Part shown: one piece after another, positions 53,015-61,185 of the stretch | Numbering within the stretch: the stretch's first letter is position 1 | Layout of the letters: the number at the start of each line of letters is the position of its first letter | From: Streptomyces endocoffeicus | GTDB taxonomy: Bacteria; Actinomycetota; Actinomycetes; Streptomycetales; Streptomycetaceae | Reading direction: 5' to 3' | NCBI RefSeq assembly: GCF_016741935.1 | Contig: NZ_JAERRG010000001.1 | Location: forward strand, 1,550,001-1,614,000 | DNA length: 64,000 nucleotides | Made by a program: the position numbers and the translations under genes | The notes under the pieces: model-generated | What the model saw: only the letters and a program-made list of their open reading frames with translations | The model's database searches: none | Told to the model about the DNA's origin: nothing

Positions 53015-54317
53015 TGGAACTCCTTCTTCCCGATGAAGCGCCATGTACACGCCAAGGATAGCGCCGAACGTTCCGTACCGGGTCGAATGCGGAGGAAAGA
53101 GCAGGATCCGCCGCACCGGTGAGCATCCCCGCCACCATGCGGCCGGTGGCGGGGGCGAGCATCAGCCCCAGCATGTTGTGGCCCGTCGCCAGCAGCACCC
53201 GGGGATGGCCCGGCACCGGTCCGATCAGCGGCAGCCCATCGGGGGTCATGGGCCGCGGCCCCACCCACTCCTCCTGGCGGTCGTCCCAGTCGGCATGGCG
53301 CAGATACGGGCGCGCGGCGGCGACGATGGCCTCGATACGGCGCCCCCGGAACCGGTCGGCGTCACGCTCGAACTCCATCGTCCCGGCGACCCGGACCCGT
53401 TTGCCCATCGGAGTGAGCACCACCTTGGCCGCGCCGAGGTGGACCAGCCGGGACGGCGGCGGTTCGGCCGCCACCGAGAAGCTGTACCCCTTGCCCGCCA
53501 CCAGGTCGATGTCCAGGCCGAGTCCGCGGACCAGTTCGCGCGACCAGACGCCCGCCGCGATGACCACCGCGTCACCGGTGTACGTCCCCGCCGAGGTGCG
53601 CACCTCGGTACGGCCACCGCGGTCCGTGACGGCCGACACCCGGGCGCCCTCGACCAGTTCGACGCCCTGCCGCCGCAGCCGCTCGGCGAGCCGGTCCACG
53701 AAGAGCGAGGGGTCCAGGGACCACTGACGCTCCACCACGAACCCCGCCCGCGCGCCCTCGGTGAGCGAGGGCTCCGCCGCCGCGAGACGGGCCCCCTCCA
53801 GCACACCGCCGGGCGCGATGGGCGCGTCCAGCCGGCGGAAGGCGGCGAGCGCCTCGGCGGCGTACTCGCGGGAGGGGAAGGCGAACAGGAAGCCGTCCTT
53901 GTGCGCCTCCCCGTCCACCCCGGCCGCCTCCAGCTCCTCGAAAAGCCCGAAGGTGCCGCTCGCGAGAGCACCGAGGGCGGCGGCCCCCCGCGCGTGGTGG
54001 CGCGAGGTGGCCCGCAGCCCGAACCGGACCAGGAAGCGCAGCAGTTCGGCACCGCCCGGGGGGTGGATCGCCAGCGCGCTGTCCTGGCGGTGCAGCCCGC
54101 GCAGCGCCGTACCGATGACACCGGGCGCGGCCAGCGGTTCGACCAGGTCGGGGCAGACCTCCCCGGCGTTGCCGCGGGACGCGCCACTGCCCAGCCGGTC
54201 GCGTTCGAGGACGGTGACCCGCAGCCCGGCGCCACTGAGGTAGTGGGCACAGGCCAGGCCGACGACTCCGCCACCGACGATCGTGACCGTGGAAGGCGGG
54301 GTGTCCGGAAAGGTCAT
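52986..54317 (-). CDS. FAD-dependent amino acid oxidase/dehydrogenase (DadA-like)
   Basis: A 443-residue DAO-fold flavoprotein. The dinucleotide motif is VTIVGGGVVGLACAHYLSGAGL; GSGASRGNAGEVCPD and TPDGLPLIGPVPGHPRVLLATGH (in part) are DadA-type blocks. It likely oxidises D-amino acids or a secondary amine. The last 25 residues (from about RYPWRVHG) look non-homologous; the final nine codons overlap the GH105 start region. The ATG overlaps the transporter stop (ATGA). Grouped with the transporter, it suggests uptake and oxidation of an amine compound. Confidence 0.9.
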   Translation of the reverse strand: MTFPDTPPSTVTIVGGGVVGLACAHYLSGAGLRVTVLERDRLGSGASRGNAGEVCPDLVEPLAAPGVIGTALRGLHRQDSALAIHPPGGAELLRFLVRFGLRATSRHHARGAAALGALASGTFGLFEELEAAGVDGEAHKDGFLFAFPSREYAAEALAAFRRLDAPIAPGGVLEGARLAAAEPSLTEGARAGFVVERQWSLDPSLFVDRLAERLRRQGVELVEGARVSAVTDRGGRTEVRTSAGTYTGDAVVIAAGVWSRELVRGLGLDIDLVAGKGYSFSVAAEPPPSRLVHLGAAKVVLTPMGKRVRVAGTMEFERDADRFRGRRIEAIVAAARPYLRHADWDDRQEEWVGPRPMTPDGLPLIGPVPGHPRVLLATGHNMLGLMLAPATGRMVAGMLTGAADPALSSAFDPVRNVRRYPWRVHGASSGRRSSSDRTQDRTG

Positions 54318-55711
54318 GAGGGCTCCTTCACCGCGGGGGACGGTGTGGTCGAAGAGGTCTCACGGCGGGCACGCGACCGCCCGCGGCGGCTGTGGTCCGT
54401 ATCCGCCGCACTGGCGTCGGCGAGGGTGAGCCCGCTGGTCTCCGGGGCGAGGATGTACGACGTTCCCCAGCCGATGGCGCAGATCACCGCGCCGAGGAAC
54501 ATGGCCAGCCGGGTGCTGTGGTCGAGGACGACGGGCGCTCCCCAGGTGCCGATGGCGGCGCCGACGCGGCTGATGCCGGTGGCGAAGCCGTTGGCGGTGG
54601 CCCGGACCCCGGTCGGGAACAGCTCGGAGGGGTAGATGGCCTGGAGGCACTGACTGGAGAAGCACGCCACGCCGAAGGCCGCGAAGAGGACGATCACGAC
54701 GGCCGGTGAGGGGTGGGCGAGGGCGGCGAGGCCGAGCAGGGGGATCGCGGAGAGGCCGAAGCTCCACAGGAGCAGGGTGCGCCGCCCCCTGTTGATGACC
54801 AGGATCCCCGAGAGCGAGCCGAGCACGAAGAAGATCTGCACCACGACCGAGCCGAGGTAGGAGTCGTTGCCGTCGGCCAGTCCGAAGGAGGACAGGATGG
54901 TGGGTTCGTAGGTGGTGATGGCGTAGATCGGCAGCAGCTGACACGCCCAGAAGACGCTGACGAAGACGGTCCGCCGCAGATAGGCGCCGCGGAAGATATC
55001 GCCGTAGCGGGTGCGCGAGGCGGTGTCGGCCTCCAGGTCGTCCAGGCTCGCGTCCGGGCCGAGCATCTGCTTCAGCACGGCCTCCGCCTCCTGGCCGCGG
55101 CCCTTGCTGAGCAGCCAGCGCGGGGACTCGGGGGTGCCGAAGCGCAGCAGGAGGATGAGGACGGCGGGTATCGCGCTGCTCGCGAGCATCCAGCGCCAGT
55201 CGTCATGGCCGGAGGACAGCATCGCCCAGCCGACGACGTACGCGACGGCGGCGCCGACCGACCACATGGTGACCATGATGACCAGCAGCGGTCCCCGGGA
55301 GTTCCGCGGCGCGAACTCGGAGGCGATGGTGCCCGCGATCGCGAAGTCGGCACCGATGGCGATGCCCATGAGGAAGCGCAGCACGGTGAGCTGCCAGGGA
55401 TCGGCGACGAAGAACTGGGCCGCGGAGAGCAGGATGAAGGCGGCGATGTCGAAGAGATAGACCTTCTGCCGCCCGACCCGGTCGGTGACATAGCCGAAGA
55501 CCAGGCCACCGGCGAACATGCCGACCAGGGAGGCCGAGCCGACCACTCCGGCGTCGAAGGAGTTGAGGTGGTAGTCGGCGGTGAGGAGCGGAAGCGCGAC
55601 GCCGATGATGCTGAGGATGTAGCCGTCGCAGAACTCACCGCCGCCGGCGTACAGCGTGATGAGCCAGTGAGTGCGGGTGGGACGGGACTTCTCCAGGGAT
55701 GCTGTGCTCAT
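54314..55711 (-). CDS. MFS transporter, sugar/aromatic-acid porter type
   Basis: A 465-residue twelve-helix transporter. Motif-A loop YVTDRVGRQKVYLFD, GADFAIAGTIASEFAP and QAIYPSELFPTGVRATANG are typical of the broad sugar-porter/AAHS group. The substrate is probably the compound handled by the DadA-like, glutamine-synthetase-like and amidohydrolase genes. AGGAGA precedes the ATG at 55711. It is divergent from the cdaR-like regulator. Confidence 0.92.
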   Translation of the reverse strand: MSTASLEKSRPTRTHWLITLYAGGGEFCDGYILSIIGVALPLLTADYHLNSFDAGVVGSASLVGMFAGGLVFGYVTDRVGRQKVYLFDIAAFILLSAAQFFVADPWQLTVLRFLMGIAIGADFAIAGTIASEFAPRNSRGPLLVIMVTMWSVGAAVAYVVGWAMLSSGHDDWRWMLASSAIPAVLILLLRFGTPESPRWLLSKGRGQEAEAVLKQMLGPDASLDDLEADTASRTRYGDIFRGAYLRRTVFVSVFWACQLLPIYAITTYEPTILSSFGLADGNDSYLGSVVVQIFFVLGSLSGILVINRGRRTLLLWSFGLSAIPLLGLAALAHPSPAVVIVLFAAFGVACFSSQCLQAIYPSELFPTGVRATANGFATGISRVGAAIGTWGAPVVLDHSTRLAMFLGAVICAIGWGTSYILAPETSGLTLADASAADTDHSRRGRSRARRETSSTTPSPAVKEPS

Positions 55712-55878
55712 GGCCGTCTCCTGAGGAGGGCTCCTGGGGAGGAGGGGACGGATGGCCGGGCGGTGCGGGGCGCCCGGTGGTGTTGACGGAAGACGGTAGG
55801 CAGCGATGGGCCCCTGGTCATCGTTCGAAGTGTACGAAGACATCGACCTGAGAACGGGTACGTCTGTACGATCCGCCC

Positions 55879-57093
55879 ATGGACCACCTTGGCGGCCCGC
55901 TCGGCGGCCCCCCCGTACTGACGCCGGAGCTGGCACAGGAGATCGCCCGCGACATCGGGCGGATCACCGGTTTCAATGTGCTGATCACCGATCCCGGGGC
56001 CGTCGTCATCGGCTGTGGCGACCTCGCGCGCGTCGGCACCGTCCACGAGGCGTCCCTGGAGGTGGTGCGCACCGGGCGCCCCGCCACCCACAGCGCCGAG
56101 CAGGCGGGCCGGATGCGGGGCGTACGGCCCGGGATGAGCCTGCCGATCACCGTCGGGGAGGAGGTGATCGGCACCGTCTGTCTGACCGGGGTGCCCGAGG
56201 AGGTGCACCGCTTCGGCCTGGTGGTGCGGCGGCAGACCGAGATCCTGCTGGAGGAGGCGGCGCTGCTGCGCTCGCGGATGCTCCATGAGCGGGCGGTCGA
56301 CGACTTCGTCCGGGACATCGCGCTCTACGACCCCGAGGTGGTCGGCCCGGAGGCGGTGGCCGCCCGCGCGGTCGAGCTGGGGCTCTCGCCCGGGGTGGCC
56401 CGGAGCGCGGTGCTGCTGGAGGTGCGCTCGGCGGGCACCCCCGACCGGGCGGACGAGGGCCCCGCGGCGGTGTCCCGGCTGACGGTGCTGCGGACGGTGC
56501 GGGAGGTGTTCCGCGACCGCCAGGACGTGGCGGGCGAGCAGACCGCGGGCCGGTACGCGGTGCTGGCCGCCGCGCACGAGGGGCGCGCGGCCCCGGAGCG
56601 GCTGCCCGAACGGTGCGAGCACCTGCTGGCGCTGCTCGCGGAGCGCCATGGCCTGGACGGCCGGATGGCCGTCGGCGAGCCGGCGGCCGGGGCGGCCGGG
56701 ATGCACGACTCCTACCGCGACGCTGCGACGGCGCTGCGCACCGGACCGGCGGTCTTCCCCGGCGAGCGGGTCTTCATCGCCTCGGAGCTGCGGGTGCCGC
56801 ATCTGCTGGGCTCGATACCGCCCCACGACCGGGCCCGGTTCACCGAGGCGGTGCTGGGGCGGCTGCGCGAGCAGCCGGACTGGCCGACGCTGCGGGAGAC
56901 GCTGATCGGCTGGGCGGAAGGGGGCCTGTCGCTGGTCCGGGTCGCCGAGCGGCTGCACATCCACCGGAACACCCTGCTGTACCGGCTGGAGAAGATCGGG
57001 AAGTTGTCGGGCCGCCGGGTGCGCGAGCCCGGCCAGGCCATCGAGATGTATCTCGCCTCCCTCGCCGACATCCTCCGGGAGGGGGCCGGGTGA
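55879..57093 (+). CDS. CdaR-family transcriptional regulator
   Basis: A 404-residue regulator. The N-terminal sugar-diacid-recognition domain (about 10-140) starts LTPELAQEIARDIGRITGFNVLI. A GGDEF-like central region follows (about 150-300). The PucR-type HTH is at 345-400 (LSLVRVAERLHIHRNTLLYRLEKI). Such proteins activate catabolic genes on sensing small acids. It probably controls the divergent transporter/oxidase and the genes after it. The 167-bp divergent gap contains a short TTCG/CGAA inverted repeat (55824-55838) that could be its site. Confidence 0.92.
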   Translation: MDHLGGPLGGPPVLTPELAQEIARDIGRITGFNVLITDPGAVVIGCGDLARVGTVHEASLEVVRTGRPATHSAEQAGRMRGVRPGMSLPITVGEEVIGTVCLTGVPEEVHRFGLVVRRQTEILLEEAALLRSRMLHERAVDDFVRDIALYDPEVVGPEAVAARAVELGLSPGVARSAVLLEVRSAGTPDRADEGPAAVSRLTVLRTVREVFRDRQDVAGEQTAGRYAVLAAAHEGRAAPERLPERCEHLLALLAERHGLDGRMAVGEPAAGAAGMHDSYRDAATALRTGPAVFPGERVFIASELRVPHLLGSIPPHDRARFTEAVLGRLREQPDWPTLRETLIGWAEGGLSLVRVAERLHIHRNTLLYRLEKIGKLSGRRVREPGQAIEMYLASLADILREGAG

Positions 57094-57292
57094 CGTAGGC
57101 GGTCTCCGCTACATGGCCGAAACCGGACGCCTCGGCGGGCGGGCCGATCCCCTCGACGCCCCGGCCGGTCGTGTCAACCTCCGACCGGCATAAGCCACCG
57201 TCACACCCCGTATGCGAGCGGGACAATGCGTCACCACAAGACCGTCCGCAGGCAATAGTCTCGGCGTACAGGACGTGGCTGAGGAGGCGCCC

Positions 57293-58651
57293 ATGGGGAC
57301 CGTGGATCGCGAGCAGGCATACGCACGGGCTCGGCAGGAGGCCGAGCGGCTCACCGCGAACGGCATCCAGGCCATCGCGCTGACCTGGGTGGACAACGCG
57401 GGTCTGACCCGGGTGAAGTCCGTGCCCACCGCGCGGCTGCCCCAGGCCGCGCGACGCGGGGTCGGGATGTCCCCCGTCTTCGACGTCTATCTCGTGGACG
57501 ACTCCATGACCACCAGCCGCCATGTCGGCGGCCCGGACGGGGATCTGCGGCTCCTCCCCGACCTGGACCGGCTCACCCCGCTGGCCGCGCAGCCCGGCTG
57601 GGCCTGGGCCCCGGTCGACCGGTACGACCAGCGGGGCCGGGCGCACCCCGTCTGCCAGCGGCTGTTCGCCCGGCGGATGACCGAGCGGGCGCGGGAGCGG
57701 GGGCTGACCGTGCGCATGGGGTTCGAGACCGAGTGGGTCGTCACCACGGGCGACCCGGACCAGGACCCGCCGCGGTACCCCACCGCGGGCCCCGCCTACG
57801 GCATGGCGCGGGTGGTCGACCTCGCCGACTACCTCGCCGATCTGCTGGGCGCGCTGGACGCGCAACAGGCCGAGGTGCACCAGCTCCACCCCGAGTACTC
57901 CCCCGGGCAGTTCGAGGTGTCCCTGGCGCCCGCCGATCCGGTCGGCGCCGCCGATCTCGCCGTACTGGTGCGGGAGACGATCCGGGCGTGCTCCGGGCGC
58001 GCCGGGTTCAACCCGATGTTCGGCCCGGTGGTGGACCCGGGCGGGGTCGGCAACGGCGCCCATCTCCATCTGAGCCTGTGGCAGGGGGACCGCAATCTGT
58101 GCCGGGACGGCGACGGGCCCGACGGCATGACCGCGACGGCCGAGGCGTTCCTCGCCGGGGTGCTGCGCGAGCTGCCCGCCCTGCTCGCCATCGGCGCCCC
58201 CACCCCCGCGAGCTACCTCCGGCTCGAACCCTCCCGCTGGGCCGGGGCGTACCAGTGCTGGGGCCTGGAGAACCGGGAGGCCGCGGTGCGCTTCATCACC
58301 GGCGCACCGGACGACCCGGGCGCCTCCAACGCCGAGATCAAGTCCTTCGACCCGGCGGCCAACCCCTACTTGGTGGCGGGCGCGGTCATCGCCGCGGGCC
58401 TCGGCGGGCTGGACGCCGGGCTCTCCCTGCCCCCACCCGTCTCCGGGGACCCGGCCGTCGAGGGACGCGAGCGGCGGCTGCCCACCTCGCTGCTGACGGC
58501 GCTGGAGCACTTCGAGGACTCGACCGTGCTGCGCGAGGCGCTGGGCGATCCGCTCTTCGAGTCCATCGCCGCGGTGCGCCGGGCGGAGTCCGCCCTGTTC
58601 GAGAAGTCGTCCCCGCGCGAGATCGCCATCGCGACCCGGAGGCGGTACTGA
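57293..58651 (+). CDS. Glutamine synthetase-like gamma-glutamylating enzyme
   Basis: A 452-residue type I-like glutamine synthetase homologue. The N-terminal beta-grasp has LTWVDNAGLTRVKSVP. Catalytic blocks: MGFETEWVV (metal Glu), GNGAHLHLSLW (metal His) and RLEPSRWAGAYQCWGLENRE. It lacks the adenylylation-site region of GlnA and so is probably a specialised enzyme, for example gamma-glutamylation of an amine. GAGGAGG precedes the ATG at 57293; a TAGTCT -10-like hexamer is at 57256-57261. The amidohydrolase follows after three bases, a pair also found fused in FluG proteins. Confidence 0.92.
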   Translation: MGTVDREQAYARARQEAERLTANGIQAIALTWVDNAGLTRVKSVPTARLPQAARRGVGMSPVFDVYLVDDSMTTSRHVGGPDGDLRLLPDLDRLTPLAAQPGWAWAPVDRYDQRGRAHPVCQRLFARRMTERARERGLTVRMGFETEWVVTTGDPDQDPPRYPTAGPAYGMARVVDLADYLADLLGALDAQQAEVHQLHPEYSPGQFEVSLAPADPVGAADLAVLVRETIRACSGRAGFNPMFGPVVDPGGVGNGAHLHLSLWQGDRNLCRDGDGPDGMTATAEAFLAGVLRELPALLAIGAPTPASYLRLEPSRWAGAYQCWGLENREAAVRFITGAPDDPGASNAEIKSFDPAANPYLVAGAVIAAGLGGLDAGLSLPPPVSGDPAVEGRERRLPTSLLTALEHFEDSTVLREALGDPLFESIAAVRRAESALFEKSSPREIAIATRRRY

Positions 58652-58654
58652 CCG

Positions 58655-59824
58655 ATGGAGGCCGCCGAGCAGACGGATCCGACCGAGCCGCCGCTGCCGC
58701 CCCTGGTGGACCACCACTGCCATGGGGTGGCCCGCTCCGAGCTGGGCCCGGCCGAGTTCGAGGCGCTCCTGACCGAATCCGACGCGCCCGCCGCGCTCGG
58801 CACCACCTTCTTCGACAGCCAGCTGGGGTTCGCGGTGCGCCGCTGGTGTCCGCCGCTGCTGGACCTCGAACCGCACTGCCCGCCCGCCCCCTACCTCGCC
58901 CGGCGGCGCGAGCTGGGCGCGCGGGAGGTGACCCGGCGGCTGCTGGGCGCCGCCGGGATCAGCGAGTTCCTGGTGGACACCGGGCTGCCGGGCAATCTGA
59001 CCACCCCTCAGGAGCTGGCCCTCGCGGCGGGCGGCACCGCCCATGAGATCGTCCGTCTCGAGCAGCTGGCGGAGCGGATCGCGGACACCTCGCTGACCGC
59101 CGACGACTTCCTGACGGGGATGGCGGACGGGATCCGGGAGGCGGCCCGTACGGCAGCCGGTTTCAAATCGGTGGCCGCCTACCGCTACGGCCTGGACTTC
59201 GAGCCCGACCCACCGGGCCCCGGCGCCGTCCACACCGCCGCCGAACACTGGCTGGCCCGGCGCGCCCAGGGCGGCACCGCCGCCGCCCGGGTCACCGACC
59301 CCGTGCTGCTGCGCCATCTGCTGTGGTCGGCGGCGTACACCGGGCTGCCGCTGCAACTGCACACCGGGTTCGGCGATCCCGATCTGCGGCTGGATCGCTG
59401 CGATCCGCTCGCCCTCACCGACTTCATCCGCGCCGTGCGCCCCACGGGCTGCACGCTGATCCTGCTGCACGGCTATCCGTACCACCGCGGCGCCGCCTAT
59501 CTGGCCGCCGTCTTCCCGCATGTGTACGCCGATGTGGGGCTGGCCCTGTCGCACACCGGGGCGCGGGCCGGGGCGGTGCTCGCCGAGATGCTGGAACTCG
59601 CCCCGTTCGGCAAGGTGCTCTTCTCGACCGACGCCTACGGTCTGCCCGAACTGTATGTGGTGGGGGCGCGGCTCTTCCGGGAGGCGCTGACCGGGCTGCT
59701 GACCCACTGGGTGGCGGAGGGCGCCTGGTCCCGCCGCGACGCCCGCCGGGTGGCCGCGCTGCTGGGCGCGGACAACGCCCGCCGCGTCTACGGCCTGGGC
59801 ACCCCGGCCCCCCGCGACGGGTAA
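58655..59824 (+). CDS. Amidohydrolase, FluG N-domain type
   Basis: A 389-residue TIM-barrel metal-dependent hydrolase. Metal ligands are expected in LVDHHCHGVA, PLQLHTGFGDPD, ILLHGYPYHRG and LFSTDAYGLPE. It matches the amidohydrolase half of plant/fungal FluG-like proteins. Together with the preceding synthetase it may glutamylate a substrate and later hydrolyse it. It starts three bases after the synthetase stop. Confidence 0.9.
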   Translation: MEAAEQTDPTEPPLPPLVDHHCHGVARSELGPAEFEALLTESDAPAALGTTFFDSQLGFAVRRWCPPLLDLEPHCPPAPYLARRRELGAREVTRRLLGAAGISEFLVDTGLPGNLTTPQELALAAGGTAHEIVRLEQLAERIADTSLTADDFLTGMADGIREAARTAAGFKSVAAYRYGLDFEPDPPGPGAVHTAAEHWLARRAQGGTAAARVTDPVLLRHLLWSAAYTGLPLQLHTGFGDPDLRLDRCDPLALTDFIRAVRPTGCTLILLHGYPYHRGAAYLAAVFPHVYADVGLALSHTGARAGAVLAEMLELAPFGKVLFSTDAYGLPELYVVGARLFREALTGLLTHWVAEGAWSRRDARRVAALLGADNARRVYGLGTPAPRDG

Positions 59825-59981
59825 CCACCCAGGCGCCTGCGGCTCACCTGAGCGGCCTGCCCGCCCTTGCCCCCCGGAGAGCAACGGGCCGCCGCCCCGC
59901 GCGGGTACGGGGTCAGATGCCCACTCCCCCGGCCCCGCCCTGCGCCCCGACCGACCAGACCGCTACGGTTCGGGCCCCGAA

Positions 59982-60048
59982 GGGGCGCGGGGCTGTGTCG
60001 ATATGCGGCTCCGCCGCGCGGGCGCGACCAGCCACGACGGTGCCGCAG
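59982..60048 (+). repeat. Streptomyces-type intergenic repeat
   Basis: GGGGCGCGGGGCTGTGTCGA followed by a GCGGC-TCC-GCCGC hairpin and GCGCGACCAGCCACGACGG. This sequence style recurs in the intergenic DNA of many Streptomyces chromosomes. It lies in the 439-bp gap between the amidohydrolase and SDR genes; the rest of the gap shows no supported gene. Confidence 0.7.
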
Positions 60049-60263
60049 TCGGCCGACGACGCATCGCGACACTTTCCGCGGAGCGCTTAGCCGTGCTCGC
60101 CCGGAGGAAACGGCCCAGAGAACGGCGGCCGATGCGAGACGCGGAGGCCGCCCAGCCCCTGGGCGCCGCGTGCGTACGTGGCGGACCGGGGCCCATGCCA
60201 TGCGCGGAGCGCATACGCAGTACCGTGCCCAGAACGTACTCGACCGTAACCGGAGGAGATCGC

Positions 60264-61055
60264 ATGCGGATCGCCGGCACGACCGTCCTGCTCACCGGGG
60301 CCACCGGCGGCATCGGCCAGACACTGGCCCGCGCCTTCGCGGCCAAGGGCGCGAAGCTGCTGCTCACCGGGCGCCGTGAGGAGGTGCTGCGGCCGCTGGC
60401 CGAGCGGCTGGGCGGCCGGGCGATCGTCGCCGATCTGGCCGAACGGTCCGATGTGGAGCGGCTCGTCGAGGAGGCGGCGAACGCCCGAATCCTCATCGCC
60501 AACGCCGCGCTGCCCGCCAGCGGCCCGGTCCTGGACTACCGGCCCGAGGAGCTGGACCGCGCCCTCGATGTCAATCTGCGCGCGCCGATGCTGCTGTCCC
60601 GGCTGATGGCGCCGCGCATGGTGGAGGCGGGCTCCGGCCACCTGGTGATGATCGGCTCACTGTCGGGCCGTACGGCCTCCCCCGGCGCGGCGCTCTACAA
60701 CGCGGCCAAGTTCGGGCTGCGCGGCTTCACCCTCGGGCTGCGGCAGGACCTGCACGGCACGGGGGTCGGGGTCTCGCTGGTGCAGCCCGGATTCGTGGGC
60801 GACGCCGGGATGTTCGCCGACGCGGGGTCGTCCCTCCCCACCGGGGTCCGTACGGTCTCCTCCCGGCGGGTGGCGGCCGCGACGATCCGGGCGATCGAGC
60901 GGAACCGGGCCGAGGTGAACGTGGCCCCGCTGGAGCTGCGCCTGGGCAGCGCCATCGGCGGACTGTTCCCGACCATCGCCGAGCGGGCCCAGCGGGGCGC
61001 CGGAGCCGGCGAGACGTCCCGTCAGCTCGCCGACGGGCAGCGCGACAAGCGATAG
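60264..61055 (+). CDS. Short-chain dehydrogenase/reductase
   Basis: A 263-residue classical SDR: VLLTGATGGIGQTLARAF (cofactor), ANAALPAS (NAAxP-type), the catalytic Ser in IGSLSGRT, and YNAAKFG with Tyr and Lys. The LTGRREE segment after the second strand suggests NADP. Substrate unknown. GGAGGAG lies six bases before the ATG at 60264; the frame is open to 60003 but upstream codons read through a repeat element. Confidence 0.92.
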   Translation: MRIAGTTVLLTGATGGIGQTLARAFAAKGAKLLLTGRREEVLRPLAERLGGRAIVADLAERSDVERLVEEAANARILIANAALPASGPVLDYRPEELDRALDVNLRAPMLLSRLMAPRMVEAGSGHLVMIGSLSGRTASPGAALYNAAKFGLRGFTLGLRQDLHGTGVGVSLVQPGFVGDAGMFADAGSSLPTGVRTVSSRRVAAATIRAIERNRAEVNVAPLELRLGSAIGGLFPTIAERAQRGAGAGETSRQLADGQRDKR

Positions 61056-61112
61056 CGCCTCGCGCGCCATGGCCCCGTGCGCGCTCACAAAGACCCGCTC
61101 GCGCACGGGTCA

Positions 61113-61141
61113 TTGACACCGCCCAGCCCCCGTGCCAAAGT
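61113..61141 (+). promoter_or_regulatory. Predicted promoter of the GH92 gene
   Basis: TTGACA at 61113-61118 is a perfect -35 hexamer. A weak -10 candidate CAAAGT lies 17 bp later. The LacI-type operator begins 15 bp downstream, so it would overlap the transcription start. Confidence 0.5.
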
Positions 61142-61156
61142 TTCGCGACCCTGGTC

Positions 61157-61168
61157 GACAACGTTGTC
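61157..61168. promoter_or_regulatory. LacI-family operator GACAACGTTGTC
   Basis: A perfect 12-bp palindrome with the central AACGTT of LacI/GalR-type operators, 17 bp before the GH92 ATG and after the predicted promoter. Repression until a mannose- or glycan-derived inducer appears is expected. No lacI gene is in the window. Confidence 0.8.
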
Positions 61169-61185
61169 AGACGGAGGTGCGTCCC

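Noticed and set aside
57200..57240. Possible GlnR box before the glutamine-synthetase-like gene
   Set aside because: Two GTCAC half-sites exist, but the paired GAAAC-type half-sites at the required spacing are missing.
59867..60379. 170-codon plus-strand frame between the amidohydrolase and SDR
   Set aside because: It crosses an intergenic repeat element and the SDR start in another frame and has no domain-like character.
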